Shown: positions 25,378 to 34,429 of the stretch, one piece after another
Layout: each line of letters begins with the position of its first letter
How positions within the stretch are numbered: the first letter of the stretch is position 1
Source of the DNA: Variovorax sp. CF079
GTDB lineage: Bacteria > Pseudomonadota > Gammaproteobacteria > Burkholderiales > Burkholderiaceae_C
Assembly (NCBI RefSeq): GCF_900101545.1
Contig: NZ_FMZU01000028.1
Location: 1-64,000 of the forward strand
Direction: 5' to 3'
Length of the DNA stretch: 64,000 bases
Program-made: the position numbers and the translations under genes
The notes under the pieces: generated by a model
Database searches by the model: none
The model's input: the letters and a program-made list of their open reading frames with translations, nothing else
Told to the model about the DNA's origin: nothing

Positions 25378-25703
25378 ATGCCCCGCTCACAGAGCGGCAC
25401 GCGACTCACCGGTGTGGTCCAACGATCTCCCGGCGCTGATGCGTCCAGACGGAACGTCTTCAGAACCCGGAAGCGGGGGACGTTATCGAAGGCACTGGTG
25501 GTCTGCGCAAGCTGCGACACGGCGATGCCCGGCGGGGCAAGGGAAAGAGCGGCGGCCTGCGGGTCATCTACTACTGGTGGGATGGCGGCTCGCAATTCTG
25601 GCTGTTCACTCTCTATGACAAGGATGAGGCGACCGACTTGAGGCCCGACGAAAAGAAGGCGCTCAAGAGCATGCTGAAACGCGAACTGGAGTCCAGAAAA
25701 TGA
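25378..25703 (+). pseudogene. Frameshifted RelE/HigB-type toxin gene
   Basis: The intact C-terminal two thirds read NPEAGDVIEGTGGLRKLR, GLRVIYYWWDGGSQFWLFTL, YDKDEATDL and KALKSMLKRELESRK, a RelE-superfamily mRNA interferase. The matching N-terminus (GTRLTGVVQRS) is in a different frame, separated by a TGA at 25437-25439. The TGA stop at 25701-25703 overlaps the start of the antitoxin gene (ATGA). A shorter product from an internal start cannot be excluded, but the domain start is missing. Confidence 0.7.
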
Positions 25704-26014
25704 CGAAGCGAAACCTCTTTGCCGAGATTTCTGAGGGCTTCGAGGCCCTCGCAGAGCATCGCGGCGGCAAGCGCACGCTGCGCACGCATGAAGTTCAGGA
25801 CATACCGGCGGCCAGCGATCCCGGCGAGCGAGTTGATCGCCCTGCGCGAAAGCCTCCATTTGTCCCGTCCTGTATTCGCCCGCTACTTGCGAACCAATCC
25901 GAGGACGCTGGAGAACTGGGAACAGGGCCGCGCCAGGCCGAATGCGCAGGCTGCACTTTTGATCGTCTTGTCCAGCGCTTCCCTGATACGGTGGATCGGC
26001 TCGCATCCGTTTGA
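25700..26014 (+). pseudogene. Frameshifted XRE-type antitoxin gene
   Basis: The frame begins MTKRNLFAEISEGFEALAEH and KRTLRTHEVQ, the NadS/HigA-like antitoxin start. The helix-turn-helix, IPASELIALRESLHLSRPVF, ARYLRTNPRTLENWEQGRAR and PNAQAALLI, lies in the next frame. The final LVQRFPDTVDRLASV returns to the first frame. Two indels, near 25800 and 25965, thus break and restore the frame, so the DNA-binding domain cannot be made. Together with the toxin this is a dead toxin-antitoxin pair. Confidence 0.75.
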
Positions 26015-26049
26015 GTCTTGTCGATAAACGATGGCTGATGTCCGTCGCC

Positions 26050-26198
26050 GGCCGAGGCTGTGTGAAAACTCAATGCGGTCGACATCGCTCCGAAAGTCGA
26101 CCTCTCAGATGGACTCAGGTTGCGTTTTTTTCTGATGTGCCAAGGGGTCAAGGACCCCTGAAAACATGACTCAACGGAGTTTTCACACAGCCTCGGCC
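26050..26198. mobile_element. MITE-like element with 22-bp perfect terminal inverted repeats
   Basis: The left end GGCCGAGGCTGTGTGAAAAC+TC (26050-26071) is repeated exactly in inverse at 26177-26198. The interior is about 105 bp with no reading frame and a small GGGGTC/GACCCC hairpin. Ends of the form GAGGCTGTGTGAAAAC occur on IS5-like and IS1182-like elements (recalled, not searched). No clear target duplication is visible. It lies just beyond the dead toxin-antitoxin pair. Confidence 0.7.
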
Positions 26199-26297
26199 AC
26201 AAGCCGACATTTCGCTACGTCGGCAATGCCGTCAGCCCGTCAAGCGTCCTCCTGTTCAGTGTTTGAAGCTGGCCCAGTTGTCAGCGCTTGCTTGCCT

Positions 26298-27137
26298 TTA
26301 ACGCAAAGGGACGGCACCGTTGGCGAGGATGACGCGATCTCCGTCCGGGCTGAGCAAGAAGTCGAGGAACTTCCTCGTCGAGCCAACTGGCTCGCCCTTG
26401 ACGACAAACAGAAAATCGCGGGTCAGAAAATAGCGGCCGCTCTTCACGTTTGCGATCGTCGGTGCCACGCCATTGAGTGAAAGGGCTTTGACCTTGCCCC
26501 CGCTTTGTTCCACTACGGTCATGCTGGTCATGCCCAGCGCGTGTGGAGTCTCCGCAAGTGCCTTCGCCATGTCGCCTCCGCGAGGCATCACCTTTGCTGT
26601 CGCAACCTCCTTCAGGTCCTTGAAGCAATCGATCTTTGTTCGAATCACTTCAGGGTCCACTTCTGCTGGGGGGCGCGTCAGCACTGCGACGAGACTATCG
26701 CTGCCACCCAAAGGACGCCAATTGTCGATCTTGCCGCCATAGACTTCGCAGGCTTGGATCTCGCTGACGTTGGCGATCGGGACAGTCTCGTTGACTGCGA
26801 AGACAACCGCGCCCTTTGCGGCCTCAAAGACTCTCAGATCGCCCGCGCGCACATCCTCGGGCTTGATGCCGTGGCTAGCGAGGGCAATCTGAATCTTCCC
26901 TTCTGCCAGCGCTTTGAGGCGTGCGCCTGTGCCGAGCCCTACCCCGACTTCGATCTGCGCGTCTGGGACCTGCTGGCGGTAAGCGCTCGCAAGGGCCCTC
27001 GCGAGCGGGAGCATTCCAGTCGAACCATCAAGAATGATCTTTTCCTGCGCCCGCGCCGGCAGCAGCACGAGTGCCAGCGGAACAACTATGGCCAAAGCAA
27101 GTGCCTTCGACCACAACACAGATCCGATGGTTGACAT
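26298..27137 (-). CDS. PstS-like periplasmic substrate-binding protein
   Basis: A 279-aa phosphate-type binding protein. Signal peptide: ALAIVVPLALVLLPARAQ. The PstS-like anion site appears as ILDGSTGMLPLARALASAY (phosphate loop GSTG), then GVGLGTGARLKALAEGKIQI and ALASHGIKP. The start at 27137 follows CCGGAGAAGATC. No permease or ATPase gene is adjacent, so it may be an orphan receptor or a sensor partner. PBP-like-2 family; ligand is probably an oxyanion but this is inferred. Confidence 0.82.
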   Translation of the reverse strand: MSTIGSVLWSKALALAIVVPLALVLLPARAQEKIILDGSTGMLPLARALASAYRQQVPDAQIEVGVGLGTGARLKALAEGKIQIALASHGIKPEDVRAGDLRVFEAAKGAVVFAVNETVPIANVSEIQACEVYGGKIDNWRPLGGSDSLVAVLTRPPAEVDPEVIRTKIDCFKDLKEVATAKVMPRGGDMAKALAETPHALGMTSMTVVEQSGGKVKALSLNGVAPTIANVKSGRYFLTRDFLFVVKGEPVGSTRKFLDFLLSPDGDRVILANGAVPLR

Positions 27138-27166
27138 GATCTTCTCCGGTTCGGTGTGAACCGCAT

Positions 27167-27661
27167 TCAACATGAATGTGAGCACACGGCTTGACGCGAG
27201 CTGCTCGCTCGACCGAGCGGGTTCAGAGCCATTGTCACACCTTGCCCGCTCTGCAGCGAACTGCGAAGGTAGCGGGGGGATCGGAGAAGGTGGTGTGGCT
27301 CTGGCGCGACCTGGCCCTTCTCCCAGCCTGAAGCCGGGTTGCCAGAACTGTAGAGGGCGACCCAAGAGCCGGGCTCCTCGATGTGTCGAAACATTTCGTC
27401 GACGCCACGGCCGTCAGGATGCTCGCTGTCGTGCGTGAAACTGGAAGCCTGCGAGATGCCTGGCCGGATAAACCGGCACTTTTTGAAGGGGACGAGCTCC
27501 TTTGCCAGCTGTGCGAGTTCAGCCACTTGAAAGAGCGGGTGTTCGTGAAAATTGTGACGCAACGCCGCGATCTTGTTCACAGAAAAGCGATCGGAGTCGT
27601 CCGTCCACACGCGGCAACTCTTGGTCTGCTCCCCACTCAAACTGCTGTTGCTGTTGTTCAT
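27167..27661 (-). pseudogene. N-terminal fragment of a cupin/JmjC-like protein
   Basis: From the ATG at 27661 the frame contains SDRFSVNKIAALRHNFHEHP, LFQVAELAQLAKELVP and EEPGSWVALY, which look like the N-terminal part of proteins annotated 'cupin-like' or JmjC-type oxygenase in proteobacteria. After WVALY the sequence turns into low-complexity residues with no further similarity and ends after ~50 more codons. The iron-binding core expected later is absent. Family call is from memory of the motif layout. Confidence 0.4.
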
Positions 27662-27930
27662 GTCCACGAACGCTCTTACTGTTGTGTCGTACAAGTTGAT
27701 GGCGCCCGCAACAGGTCCGCGATACCCTGGGTGTTTGAAGGTCGGGGCCTCGTCTCGCCCGGACACCTCGTCAATCGCGATGGCTTCATCCGTGCCGGCC
27801 CTTCCTTGCGTGGGTCAGCTTCCTTCGCTCGTGGTCGAGCACGGTACTGCCCATCACGATTCGCCGCGCCACCGTAGCGTGCAACCGCTCATCTGCAGAC
27901 GTTTGCCTTTGAGTCAAGACGTAGGCGCCC

Positions 27931-28302
27931 CTAACTCGCAATGAGGACGCGAACAAGAACGACGAGGAACCCAACAGCAACGAGGGCGGTGACCGCCGTC
28001 GTCACGAGGTCGGGCGATCCGTCGTCCGCGTTCTGTCTTGTCGACGTGGCGTAGGCGTGAGGTGTTGACGCGGCCGTGTCAAAAGCGGTGCTGAACGGGC
28101 TGTAGAGCGCGCCGCCATGGCTTACCAAGCCAGACTCGTCGGCCTGGAGATCGACGCCGACTGATTGTTCGATCGGGACGACGTCGACGGAGGACGGCTT
28201 TTGAGCTTCGGCTGCGGACGGCGGTGCACCCGCGGTTGCCGACAGGGCTGCCAGGCAAATACCTGCAAGCGCTAGGCGCGCTCCACGTTGTCTAAGCACC
28301 AC
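27931..28302 (-). CDS. Small exported or membrane-anchored hypothetical protein
   Basis: A 123-aa protein with a signal peptide (ARLALAGICLAALSATAGA), a polar Ser/Asp/Ala-rich middle and a C-terminal membrane helix (VTTAVTALVAVGFLVVLVRV). It would sit in the inner membrane with its middle in the periplasm. No family recognised. Codon use is normal. The ribosome site is weak. Confidence 0.45.
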   Translation of the reverse strand: MVLRQRGARLALAGICLAALSATAGAPPSAAEAQKPSSVDVVPIEQSVGVDLQADESGLVSHGGALYSPFSTAFDTAASTPHAYATSTRQNADDGSPDLVTTAVTALVAVGFLVVLVRVLIAS

Positions 28303-28637
28303 GACGGCGTCCTTGCTGCAGTTGGTATCGTCACGATGTCAGCTTTTAGTACTGGGCGCCATTCCACGAAAGGGGAACAGCGTGCAACCCCGGGCGATGG
28401 CTGTCAGCATCTGAAAGTTCGTCGCTGCCAGATAAAGTTGGGGCAGGCCGCGCCGGGCGCCTCAGCCTGACTAACTCGCCAAAGCTTCCTTCGACACTGT
28501 CAGATCCGGCTGCAGCAGGAGCGGACCTTCGAACCCGGACCCCGAACTGGAGCTGTCGGCCAAAGCCGCACCTCTGAGGTCGCCTTCCAATTCACCCCAT
28601 CCGACACGCCCCCAATGACCACCGGCGCCCACCCCAA
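28303..28637. other. Intergenic region, no gene recognised
   Basis: About 335 bp between the divergent small exported protein and the next plus-strand gene. It contains a degenerate GTCGGCCAAAGCC stretch (28555-28567) resembling the interspersed repeat. I see no convincing reading frame or RNA. Confidence 0.5.
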
Positions 28638-29123
28638 ATGAATGTCGCTAGCTTGATGCCGCACTTCGGAAGCACCTTGAATTCCGTCCCTTTGCTGGAA
28701 GCGTTGCGGGAACTGAGCATCGAGCCATCCGAAGAGGTGTCATTGCCAGACGGTGACTACATTGCCTACGTGGAGCGCCCTGCCGTCGGTGTCTCATTTG
28801 TGTTTACCGACGAAGCCATGTTCTTGGGCAAGGGCGAGCAGGCCATCGGAACCGGGCCTCTCTTCTTTACCGGCATCTTCTTCTATGCGGAAGGAGTGGA
28901 CGGCTATTCACAGTACGGCCATGAGCTACCTGGCGGCCTAGACTTTTCTGACCGCCCCTCATCATTGAGACGTCGGCTGGGCGAGCCCGAATGGTCGCGA
29001 TGGCTCGACGGGTCAGTCTTGGCAGACCGATGGCAGTTGGACGGGCGAAAGCTCCACGTTTCCTACTCGGACGACGGGCAAATTCGTGTCGTCACCTACT
29101 TCGTACCCAACATCGAAGGGTGA
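28638..29123 (+). CDS. Hypothetical protein, immunity-like
   Basis: A 161-aa acidic soluble protein. It has a recurring pattern of short strands with aromatic residues: GDYIAYVERPAVGVSFVFTD, FFTGIFFYAEGVDGYSQYGH, then KLHVSYSDDGQIRVVTYFVP. This single-domain acidic beta-rich form resembles immunity proteins of polymorphic toxins, but I recognise no named family and no toxin is adjacent. A copy of the interspersed repeat follows the stop. Confidence 0.55.
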   Translation: MNVASLMPHFGSTLNSVPLLEALRELSIEPSEEVSLPDGDYIAYVERPAVGVSFVFTDEAMFLGKGEQAIGTGPLFFTGIFFYAEGVDGYSQYGHELPGGLDFSDRPSSLRRRLGEPEWSRWLDGSVLADRWQLDGRKLHVSYSDDGQIRVVTYFVPNIEG

Positions 29124-29131
29124 CCGAGAGC

Positions 29132-29145
29132 GGCTACAGTCGGCC
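29132..29145 (+). repeat. Interspersed intergenic repeat, copy 3
   Basis: Third exact GGCTACAGTCGGCC, 9 bp after the stop of the preceding gene. Here the sequence downstream (AGGGGCCGACATTCACC) differs from the other copies. Confidence 0.7.
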
Positions 29146-29248
29146 AGGGGCCGACATTCACCATGGGTCCTACGTGAAACGTCTCGACGTTCTCACGCCC
29201 GCCGGACACGCCGCGTGCAAACTGGCGCAAAGTCAAAGGAGCGTATGC

Positions 29249-29677
29249 ATGGAAACACAGGAGTTGCACCGCGGGCGCCTGATCGATCACATCCAGCTCG
29301 TGGTGAGCGATCTTGCCGCGAGTCAAGCTTTCTACAAGGCTGTCTTCGAGGTGCTGAAGATTCCGATGGGTGGTGCTGGCGAGGACTATTTCTGGGCCGA
29401 TGAGCTTTTCGTGTCGACCACCGACAGCAAAGCCGCTCAGGGCCAGTTGACCGGGCGCCACCACCTGGCTTTCCAGTCCCAGGACAAAGCGATGGTCGAT
29501 GCGTTCTACAAGGCCGCGCTCGCGCATGGCGGCACGGACAACGGAGCACCCGGCGAGCGGCAGTATCACCCCGGCTACTACGCCTGCTTCGTGCTCGACC
29601 CCGACGGCAACAACATCGAGGCCGTGTTCCACGGCGAGGCCCGGCGTAGCGCGCCCTCGGTCAAGGTAACGTTCTGA
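29249..29677 (+). CDS. VOC-family (glyoxalase/dioxygenase-like) protein
   Basis: A 142-aa vicinal-oxygen-chelate protein. The paired beta-alpha-beta modules show metal-ligand positions: His in LIDHIQLVVSDLAASQAFYK, His in RHHLAFQSQDKAMVDAFYKA and Glu in DPDGNNIEAVFHG. The start is fixed by AAAGGAG 8 bp before the ATG at 29249. Likely substrates are unknown; VOC proteins include glyoxalase I, fosfomycin and bleomycin resistance proteins and extradiol dioxygenases. Confidence 0.87.
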   Translation: METQELHRGRLIDHIQLVVSDLAASQAFYKAVFEVLKIPMGGAGEDYFWADELFVSTTDSKAAQGQLTGRHHLAFQSQDKAMVDAFYKAALAHGGTDNGAPGERQYHPGYYACFVLDPDGNNIEAVFHGEARRSAPSVKVTF

Positions 29678-29813
29678 TCCTGCGCATGGCACGCGGGCTA
29701 TGCAAGTGCAAAGGCGGATCCTGCGGCGCGAACTACTGCCCTGCGACCGACCAGCCCGACAACATAGCTTGGGGCGGCGAACAGCCGTGACCGGCCAATA
29801 GGAGACCTTCAAG

Positions 29814-30266
29814 ATGTCCCTCGAATCGACGCTAAAAATACTCACTGCGATGGGCGCAGTGGTTGCCTTCTGCTGGGGCGCATACCAGTTCCTCCTTACA
29901 CAACGCGGCCAAGCTGAAACGCGAAGAGTCGAGGCCACAAGGCCGTTTCTTGACAGACAACTGAAGCTTTACACTGATGCCACTCAGGCTGCTTCGACGA
30001 TGGCAACATCAAAATCACCGGAGGAGGTAGCCGCAGCGAGGAGCAGATTCCTCCTGCTGTTTTGGGGAGAGCTTGTGATGGTGGAAGACCGCCACGTCGA
30101 ATCGGCGATGGTGGAGTTCAGGGACGCGCTCAACGCAGGCAAGAAGGGACCAGAGCTCGAACAATTGTCGCTGCGACTCGCGCGCGCATGTCGTGATTCC
30201 TTGGCCGAATCATGGGGCGTCAAGCAGTGGCAAGACCCGCACAACGCGCCAGAGCCCGGAAAGTAA
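29814..30266 (+). CDS. Membrane-anchored helical hypothetical protein
   Basis: A 150-aa protein with one N-terminal membrane helix (KILTAMGAVVAFCWGAYQFL) and a long helical cytosolic part (ATRPFLDRQLKLYTDATQAA, then LLLFWGELVMVEDRHVESAM). The pattern suggests a helical bundle. The start follows AGGAGACCTTCAAG. No function recognised. Confidence 0.6.
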   Translation: MSLESTLKILTAMGAVVAFCWGAYQFLLTQRGQAETRRVEATRPFLDRQLKLYTDATQAASTMATSKSPEEVAAARSRFLLLFWGELVMVEDRHVESAMVEFRDALNAGKKGPELEQLSLRLARACRDSLAESWGVKQWQDPHNAPEPGK

Positions 30267-30368
30267 GTCAGAATCCGGGCCACAAGCTGCCGTTCGGGGC
30301 CGCCACAGCCGGAAGGTCCGGCCTTTGTCTGCCTAGTAACATTGCAGCGCCTGACGAGTAGTGTGAAT

Positions 30369-30974
30369 ATGCAATCAGCCGGTGCCGCCACCTTCGACGA
30401 AGCCTATTACCAGCGCTACTACTTCGACAAGAAGACCAAAGTGGTGGACCCCCAGCACGTCGAGCGGTTGGGCGCGTTTGTCTGCGCCTACCTGCGATAC
30501 CTGCGCGTGCCCATAAGGCGAGTGCTGGACGTGGGTTGCGGCATCGGGCTCTGGCGTGACATCGTGGCGCGGCAATTCCCCTTGGCCAGTTACCACGGAG
30601 TGGAGTTCAGCGAATACCTGTGCGGGCGCTACGGGTGGGAGCGCGGCTCGGTGGTGGATTACCAAGTCAGGAAGCCCTTTGACTTCGTCATCTGCCAGGG
30701 CGTGCTGCCTTATCTCAGCCCGCCAGATGTGAAGCGCGCTCTGCGCAACCTGAGCCTACTGAGTCAGGGCGCCCTGTATGTGGAGGCCGTGACGCGCGAG
30801 GACTACGCGCGCGACATCGTAGATGAGGACGTGACCGACCCGCACATCTTTCGCCACCGCGCCGAGGTGTACCGGCACGGGCTGTCGCGGCATTTTCAGG
30901 AGGTGGGCGGCGGCGTGTGGCTGAGCCGGCAAGCCGAGGTGCCACTGTTCTCACTGGAGTACGTAGCAGAGTGA
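30369..30974 (+). CDS. Class I SAM-dependent methyltransferase
   Basis: A ~201-aa methyltransferase. AYYQRYYFDKKTKVVD at the start is typical of a group of small Rossmann methyltransferases; motif I is IRRVLDVGCGIGLWRDIVAR and the post-motif region FDFVICQGVLPYLSP. The C-terminus carries FRHRAEVYRHGLSRHF. An upstream ATG-like start at 30342 would add nine residues. The substrate is unknown. A transposase fragment follows within 30 bp. Confidence 0.82.
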   Translation: MQSAGAATFDEAYYQRYYFDKKTKVVDPQHVERLGAFVCAYLRYLRVPIRRVLDVGCGIGLWRDIVARQFPLASYHGVEFSEYLCGRYGWERGSVVDYQVRKPFDFVICQGVLPYLSPPDVKRALRNLSLLSQGALYVEAVTREDYARDIVDEDVTDPHIFRHRAEVYRHGLSRHFQEVGGGVWLSRQAEVPLFSLEYVAE

Positions 30975-31001
30975 CGTCTCCCCCCGGAAAGCCCTCCAGG
31001 C

Positions 31002-31222
31002 TGGATCGCAACCCTGACGCAATGACGCTGCGAAGAAGCACCGTGGAGCACGTGTTCGGCACGCTCAAGCACTGGATGGGATCAACCCACTTCCTGACCA
31101 AGACGCTGACGCACGTCAGCACCGAGATGAGCCTGCACGTGCTGGCATATAACCTCAAGCGAGTGATCGCCATCCTTGGCATTGCCAGAACGATGAAGGC
31201 GATGAGGCCGACAGAGGCGTGA
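31002..31222 (+). mobile_element. C-terminal fragment of an IS1182-type transposase
   Basis: The frame reads RLDRNPDAMTLRRSTVEHVF, GTLKHWMGSTHFLTKTL and EMSLHVLAYNLKRVIAILGI, the C-terminal DDE domain of IS1182/IS5-like transposases; the catalytic Glu is in RRSTVEHVFG. The N-terminal ~350 residues are missing, so the element is dead. The left boundary follows the methyltransferase stop at 30974. Confidence 0.75.
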
Positions 31223-31609
31223 GCCTCTTCAATGGCTGTTGCAGCTCGCACAGCGGCTCGGGAGCCAACCAAGCCGCGCGTTTGTGCGAGGAGACTACTG
31301 GATGACACCGTGGCGCCGATGACGACCTCACGGCCGCGCGTTCGGCATACTTCCAAGCTGAGTCCGTTTCCACACGGCATCGGCCAGTTCCAGTCGCTGG
31401 CCACAGGCGGCTTCCTGGCATTTCACTAGGCCATAGTTGCCGCGATGAAGCACCTGCGTCGACTGCATGCCCCGAGAACACAAGCTCGGGGAATTTCGTC
31501 TTGGCGGGCTGCTTTCTGGTGCGCACGGGCAAAGGCACACAGCGCCTCGGATGCCCGCACTTACCGCAAATGCCGGTCGGGCCTGCAACAGCCTTGCGCC
31601 GGGACTCCG
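31223..31609. other. Intergenic debris downstream of the transposase fragment
   Basis: About 390 bp with several short frames but none with a ribosome site or recognisable domain. On the minus strand 31380-31440 encodes GLVKCQEAACGQRLELADAV, a possible zinc-binding scrap, which I could not assign. The region may include the former right end of the insertion sequence. Confidence 0.4.
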
Positions 31610-32422
31610 CTATCCCGCTGCCACGATCACATGCGCCTGAATCTTGCCGGCCACCGGGCCTTCGCCACGGCGGCTGGCGATCGCCTCCGTCGCGCGGTCC
31701 GTAGCGAGTTGAAGCAAGCTGGCGTCGCGCGCCTCGATTTCGTTGCGCAGCGGCGTTCCCTGGCAATAGGCGGTGGCAACGTCGCGTGCCGAGGACGCGC
31801 GACTCACCTTCTCGTGCGTCTCGATCTCGATGTCGGTGAACCCTGCGCGGCTCAATTCCTCGCGGATCAGTGCGACATCGTGATAGCCGTGCGGCGTGCG
31901 GGCGAGGAATCGCGGAGGGTCGTGCGGAAACACCGCGGCGACGGCGTTGGTGACGTCGTCGGCAAAGGCGTTCTCTTCGATGCGGTCCCAGACATTGAAG
32001 ACAAATCGCCCGCCTGGCCTCAGCACGCGACGCGCCTCGGCGTAGCCGGCGACCCGGTCGGGGAAAAACATTGCGCCGAACTGACAGCAAACGACGTCGA
32101 ACGAGGCATCTTCGAACGGCAGGTCGAGCGCGTCCGCCTGTCGCCATTCGATACGGCTATCGGACCCCTGCCGGGTGGCGGCATAGTCGAGCATGGGTTG
32201 GTTGAGGTCGGTCACCACGTAGCGCGCGTCAGCGCTGATCTTTGGCGCAAGCGCCCGCGTGACCACGCCACTGCCGGCCGCAGTTTCAAGCACCGAACCG
32301 GGCGAGGAGGCAGCGACAAGCTCCGCCAGGTCGGCGGCATAGGCCTCGAAGATCAGGGGAACCATCAGCGTGTCGTAGAACTTCGGGATCGAGCCCGCGA
32401 ACACCTTGTCGCTCTCAGCCAT
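31610..32422 (-). CDS. Class I SAM-dependent methyltransferase (UbiE-like)
   Basis: A 270-aa protein. AGSIPKFYDTLMVPLIFEAY opens the family; motif I is GSVLETAAGSGVVTRALAPK, followed by VVTDLNQPMLDYA, WRQADALDLPFEDASFDVV and the RRVLRPGGRFVFNVWDR motif III region. The ATG at 32422 follows AAGGAGATCCC; eight codons upstream a second ATG exists. It resembles small-molecule or quinone methyltransferases. It stands alone. Confidence 0.88.
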   Translation of the reverse strand: MAESDKVFAGSIPKFYDTLMVPLIFEAYAADLAELVAASSPGSVLETAAGSGVVTRALAPKISADARYVVTDLNQPMLDYAATRQGSDSRIEWRQADALDLPFEDASFDVVCCQFGAMFFPDRVAGYAEARRVLRPGGRFVFNVWDRIEENAFADDVTNAVAAVFPHDPPRFLARTPHGYHDVALIREELSRAGFTDIEIETHEKVSRASSARDVATAYCQGTPLRNEIEARDASLLQLATDRATEAIASRRGEGPVAGKIQAHVIVAAG

Positions 32423-32882
32423 GGGATCTCCTTGAAAGCTCTGCACGGCGCCTTGCCCCCCATTTCAGAGCGAGTCAGGCCTCTCCAACGAGCCCGCTGC
32501 CTAGTTGGGCATTGGTGACGATGCGCTATGGTGGCCGCGCATGCCACCCTCGTCAACGTCGTCCTGCGGTCTTCTCCATCATGCTTGCCGGCTACTTTTG
32601 CCGGACATTCCCGCCCGAGTAAGGCGCCTCAGGCGCGTTCAGCCCAGGGATTCAGGGCGAATGGCTGCTGACTGGCGTCGAACGAATGCTTGCGTGGCAG
32701 CGCTGTCGCTGTGATGCTGCGAATGGCCGCTGTCGGGCGAGCAATCTCAGCCGCCGTATGGTCGAGATGGTCCCGGAGCCGTCCTTCGGCGAGTCGCACT
32801 TGGCGCCGCAAAACGGTCGTCCAACGGGGGGCTCGATGGTGTCGGCTGCCTGCTGTCCGCTGCTACACAACGTTGGAGAATG
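32423..32882. other. Intergenic region with degenerate repeats
   Basis: About 460 bp. The stretch 32700-32760 (GCGAATGGCCGCTGTCGGGCG) resembles degenerate forms of the interspersed repeat. Short frames on both strands lack ribosome sites and family similarity. I see no gene. Confidence 0.45.
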
Positions 32883-33682
32883 TCATTTCAATGGCGCGAC
32901 GGCTACGCCATGCAGGCTGGCTCTATCGATTGCGGTCTTGACCAGGTGGACTGCTTTTGCATCCTCGACGAACTTGCCGACGTACGAAGCAGCGATGGGC
33001 TTGCGCCCCTTGGGCACGCCCATGCCGACTGGTTCGACGAGGAACCGGCCGTCGAGCACTCGCGAGCCCGGGTGACTGCCGGACCGCTCGAAGAGGGCTG
33101 ACTTGGTCGCGGCGATGACGTCCGCCTGCGTCGATACGAACACAGCATCGAACAACTCATCGATACTCTTTGCGCGGACAAGCGTCGGCATTCTTCAGGG
33201 TGTTCGAATGGTACAGATCGGCGCCGGACTTTTCGAACACCGCAATTCGGACTCCGGGCTTGTCCACGTCCGCCATCGTGGAAATAGGTACGCCGGTGCG
33301 GACGAGAACCCCTGCTCGACTTCAAGGTAGGGCGCGGAAAATTCGATTGCAGCCGCGCGCTCCGCATTGATGCCCATCAGCGCGACATCCCATTCTGCGG
33401 ACTCCGCTGCGCTGAGTATTGCTGCGGCGTTTGCATAGGGACCGGCTCGAACGGCACGCCAACGCGGTGTGCCAGTTCCTTCCCGAGATCGACAGCCTGG
33501 CCTTTGAACTCGCCTGTCGCAGGGTCCTTGATCGCGTAGAGCGGCGCCGAGAGAATTGCCACCCGAAGCTTACCGGTCGGCGCCAGCGCATGTTGCGCTT
33601 CAGGGGTGGGTGTTTGCGTACTTGCACAGCCACCCAAAAGCGAAGCAAGTACGCCAATGATGGACCAGCGAGCAATACGCAT
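32883..33682 (-). pseudogene. Frameshifted polar amino-acid-type binding protein
   Basis: The start at 33682 encodes a lipoprotein-like signal (GVLASLLGGCASTQ) and TGKLRVAILSAPLYAIKDPA. A shift near 33440 leads to PYANAAAILSAAESAEWDVA, LMGINAERAAAIEFSAPYLE; a second near 33310 and a third near 33190 are needed to reach RAKSIDELFDAVFVSTQADV and GKFVEDAKAVHLVKTAIDRA at the end. Joined, the three frames give a complete SBP family 3 protein of ~265 aa. At least three indels make it a pseudogene or a poorly read segment. Confidence 0.75.
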
Positions 33683-33950
33683 AGCATCCTCCCCCGAACT
33701 CGAGTGGCTCACTAACCTGGATGTCCGGCAACAGACTCGCACCCCGCGGCTTGCACCGCCTCGGCACTCATGGGCCCCTTCACGAACTGGTCAATCAGCT
33801 CCTTTGGGGATCGACGGCAACGCCGCCGCGGCGGCCGCTGCCGCCTTCGTCGTCTTCCTGCTTGGCATACATGCTCCTGGTCGTCATGCCATGCCTCGCA
33901 CAAAAAATTACGGACAGGCTCGCGTTGCCGCAGCCAGTAGTCGCCCGCCC

Positions 33951-34163
33951 CTATTTCTTGGGGACCATGATGCCGAGCATCAGCTCCGTATTGAGCGAGG
34001 CCAATTGCTGCACCAGCCCCCACTGCTTCGTCATGAGAGCCACGAATTCAGGGTTGGCCGGTACAGCTCTGGCCGCGAGCGCCAACTGCGACATCGACTG
34101 CGCGAGGCTCTGCTGCTCCGCATAGATTTTCTTCGCTGCTTCCGTGTACTCATCGAGCGTCAT
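33951..34163 (-). CDS. Small helical protein (70 aa)
   Basis: A 70-aa protein starting MTLDEYTEAAKKIYAEQQSL, followed by helices to NTELMLGIMVPKK. GGAGACATTGC precedes the ATG at 34163. It is helical throughout and carries no recognised domain. The same frame is open much further upstream but without a plausible start, so the short form is preferred. Confidence 0.5.
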   Translation of the reverse strand: MTLDEYTEAAKKIYAEQQSLAQSMSQLALAARAVPANPEFVALMTKQWGLVQQLASLNTELMLGIMVPKK

Positions 34164-34429
34164 GCAATGTCTCCATGTGGTGGAGTCCAATCTTAGCCGC
34201 ATGGAAGCTTGGGCCGACCGTCCCTCCGCGAATCCGTAGGCGCACGTCCGAAAGCGCACCTCCACCTCGAGCTCGAAACCCGATGGAGACGGGCCTTGTT
34301 GGTGTTGCGGCATGTCGTACCAGCTGCGCAAGACCTTCTCGCTCTCGGAAAGCGCGCCTTGATAGGTCAGAAACTGCTGGTGTCCCCTTGTCTTCTCAGC
34401 GGCCTCTTCATAGAACTTGAAGGAGCGCG

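Noticed and set aside
26041..26210. Possible CRISPR-like or attachment repeat
   Set aside because: Only two inverted copies are present, so terminal repeats of a MITE explain it better. No CRISPR array of repeats and spacers is visible in the window.
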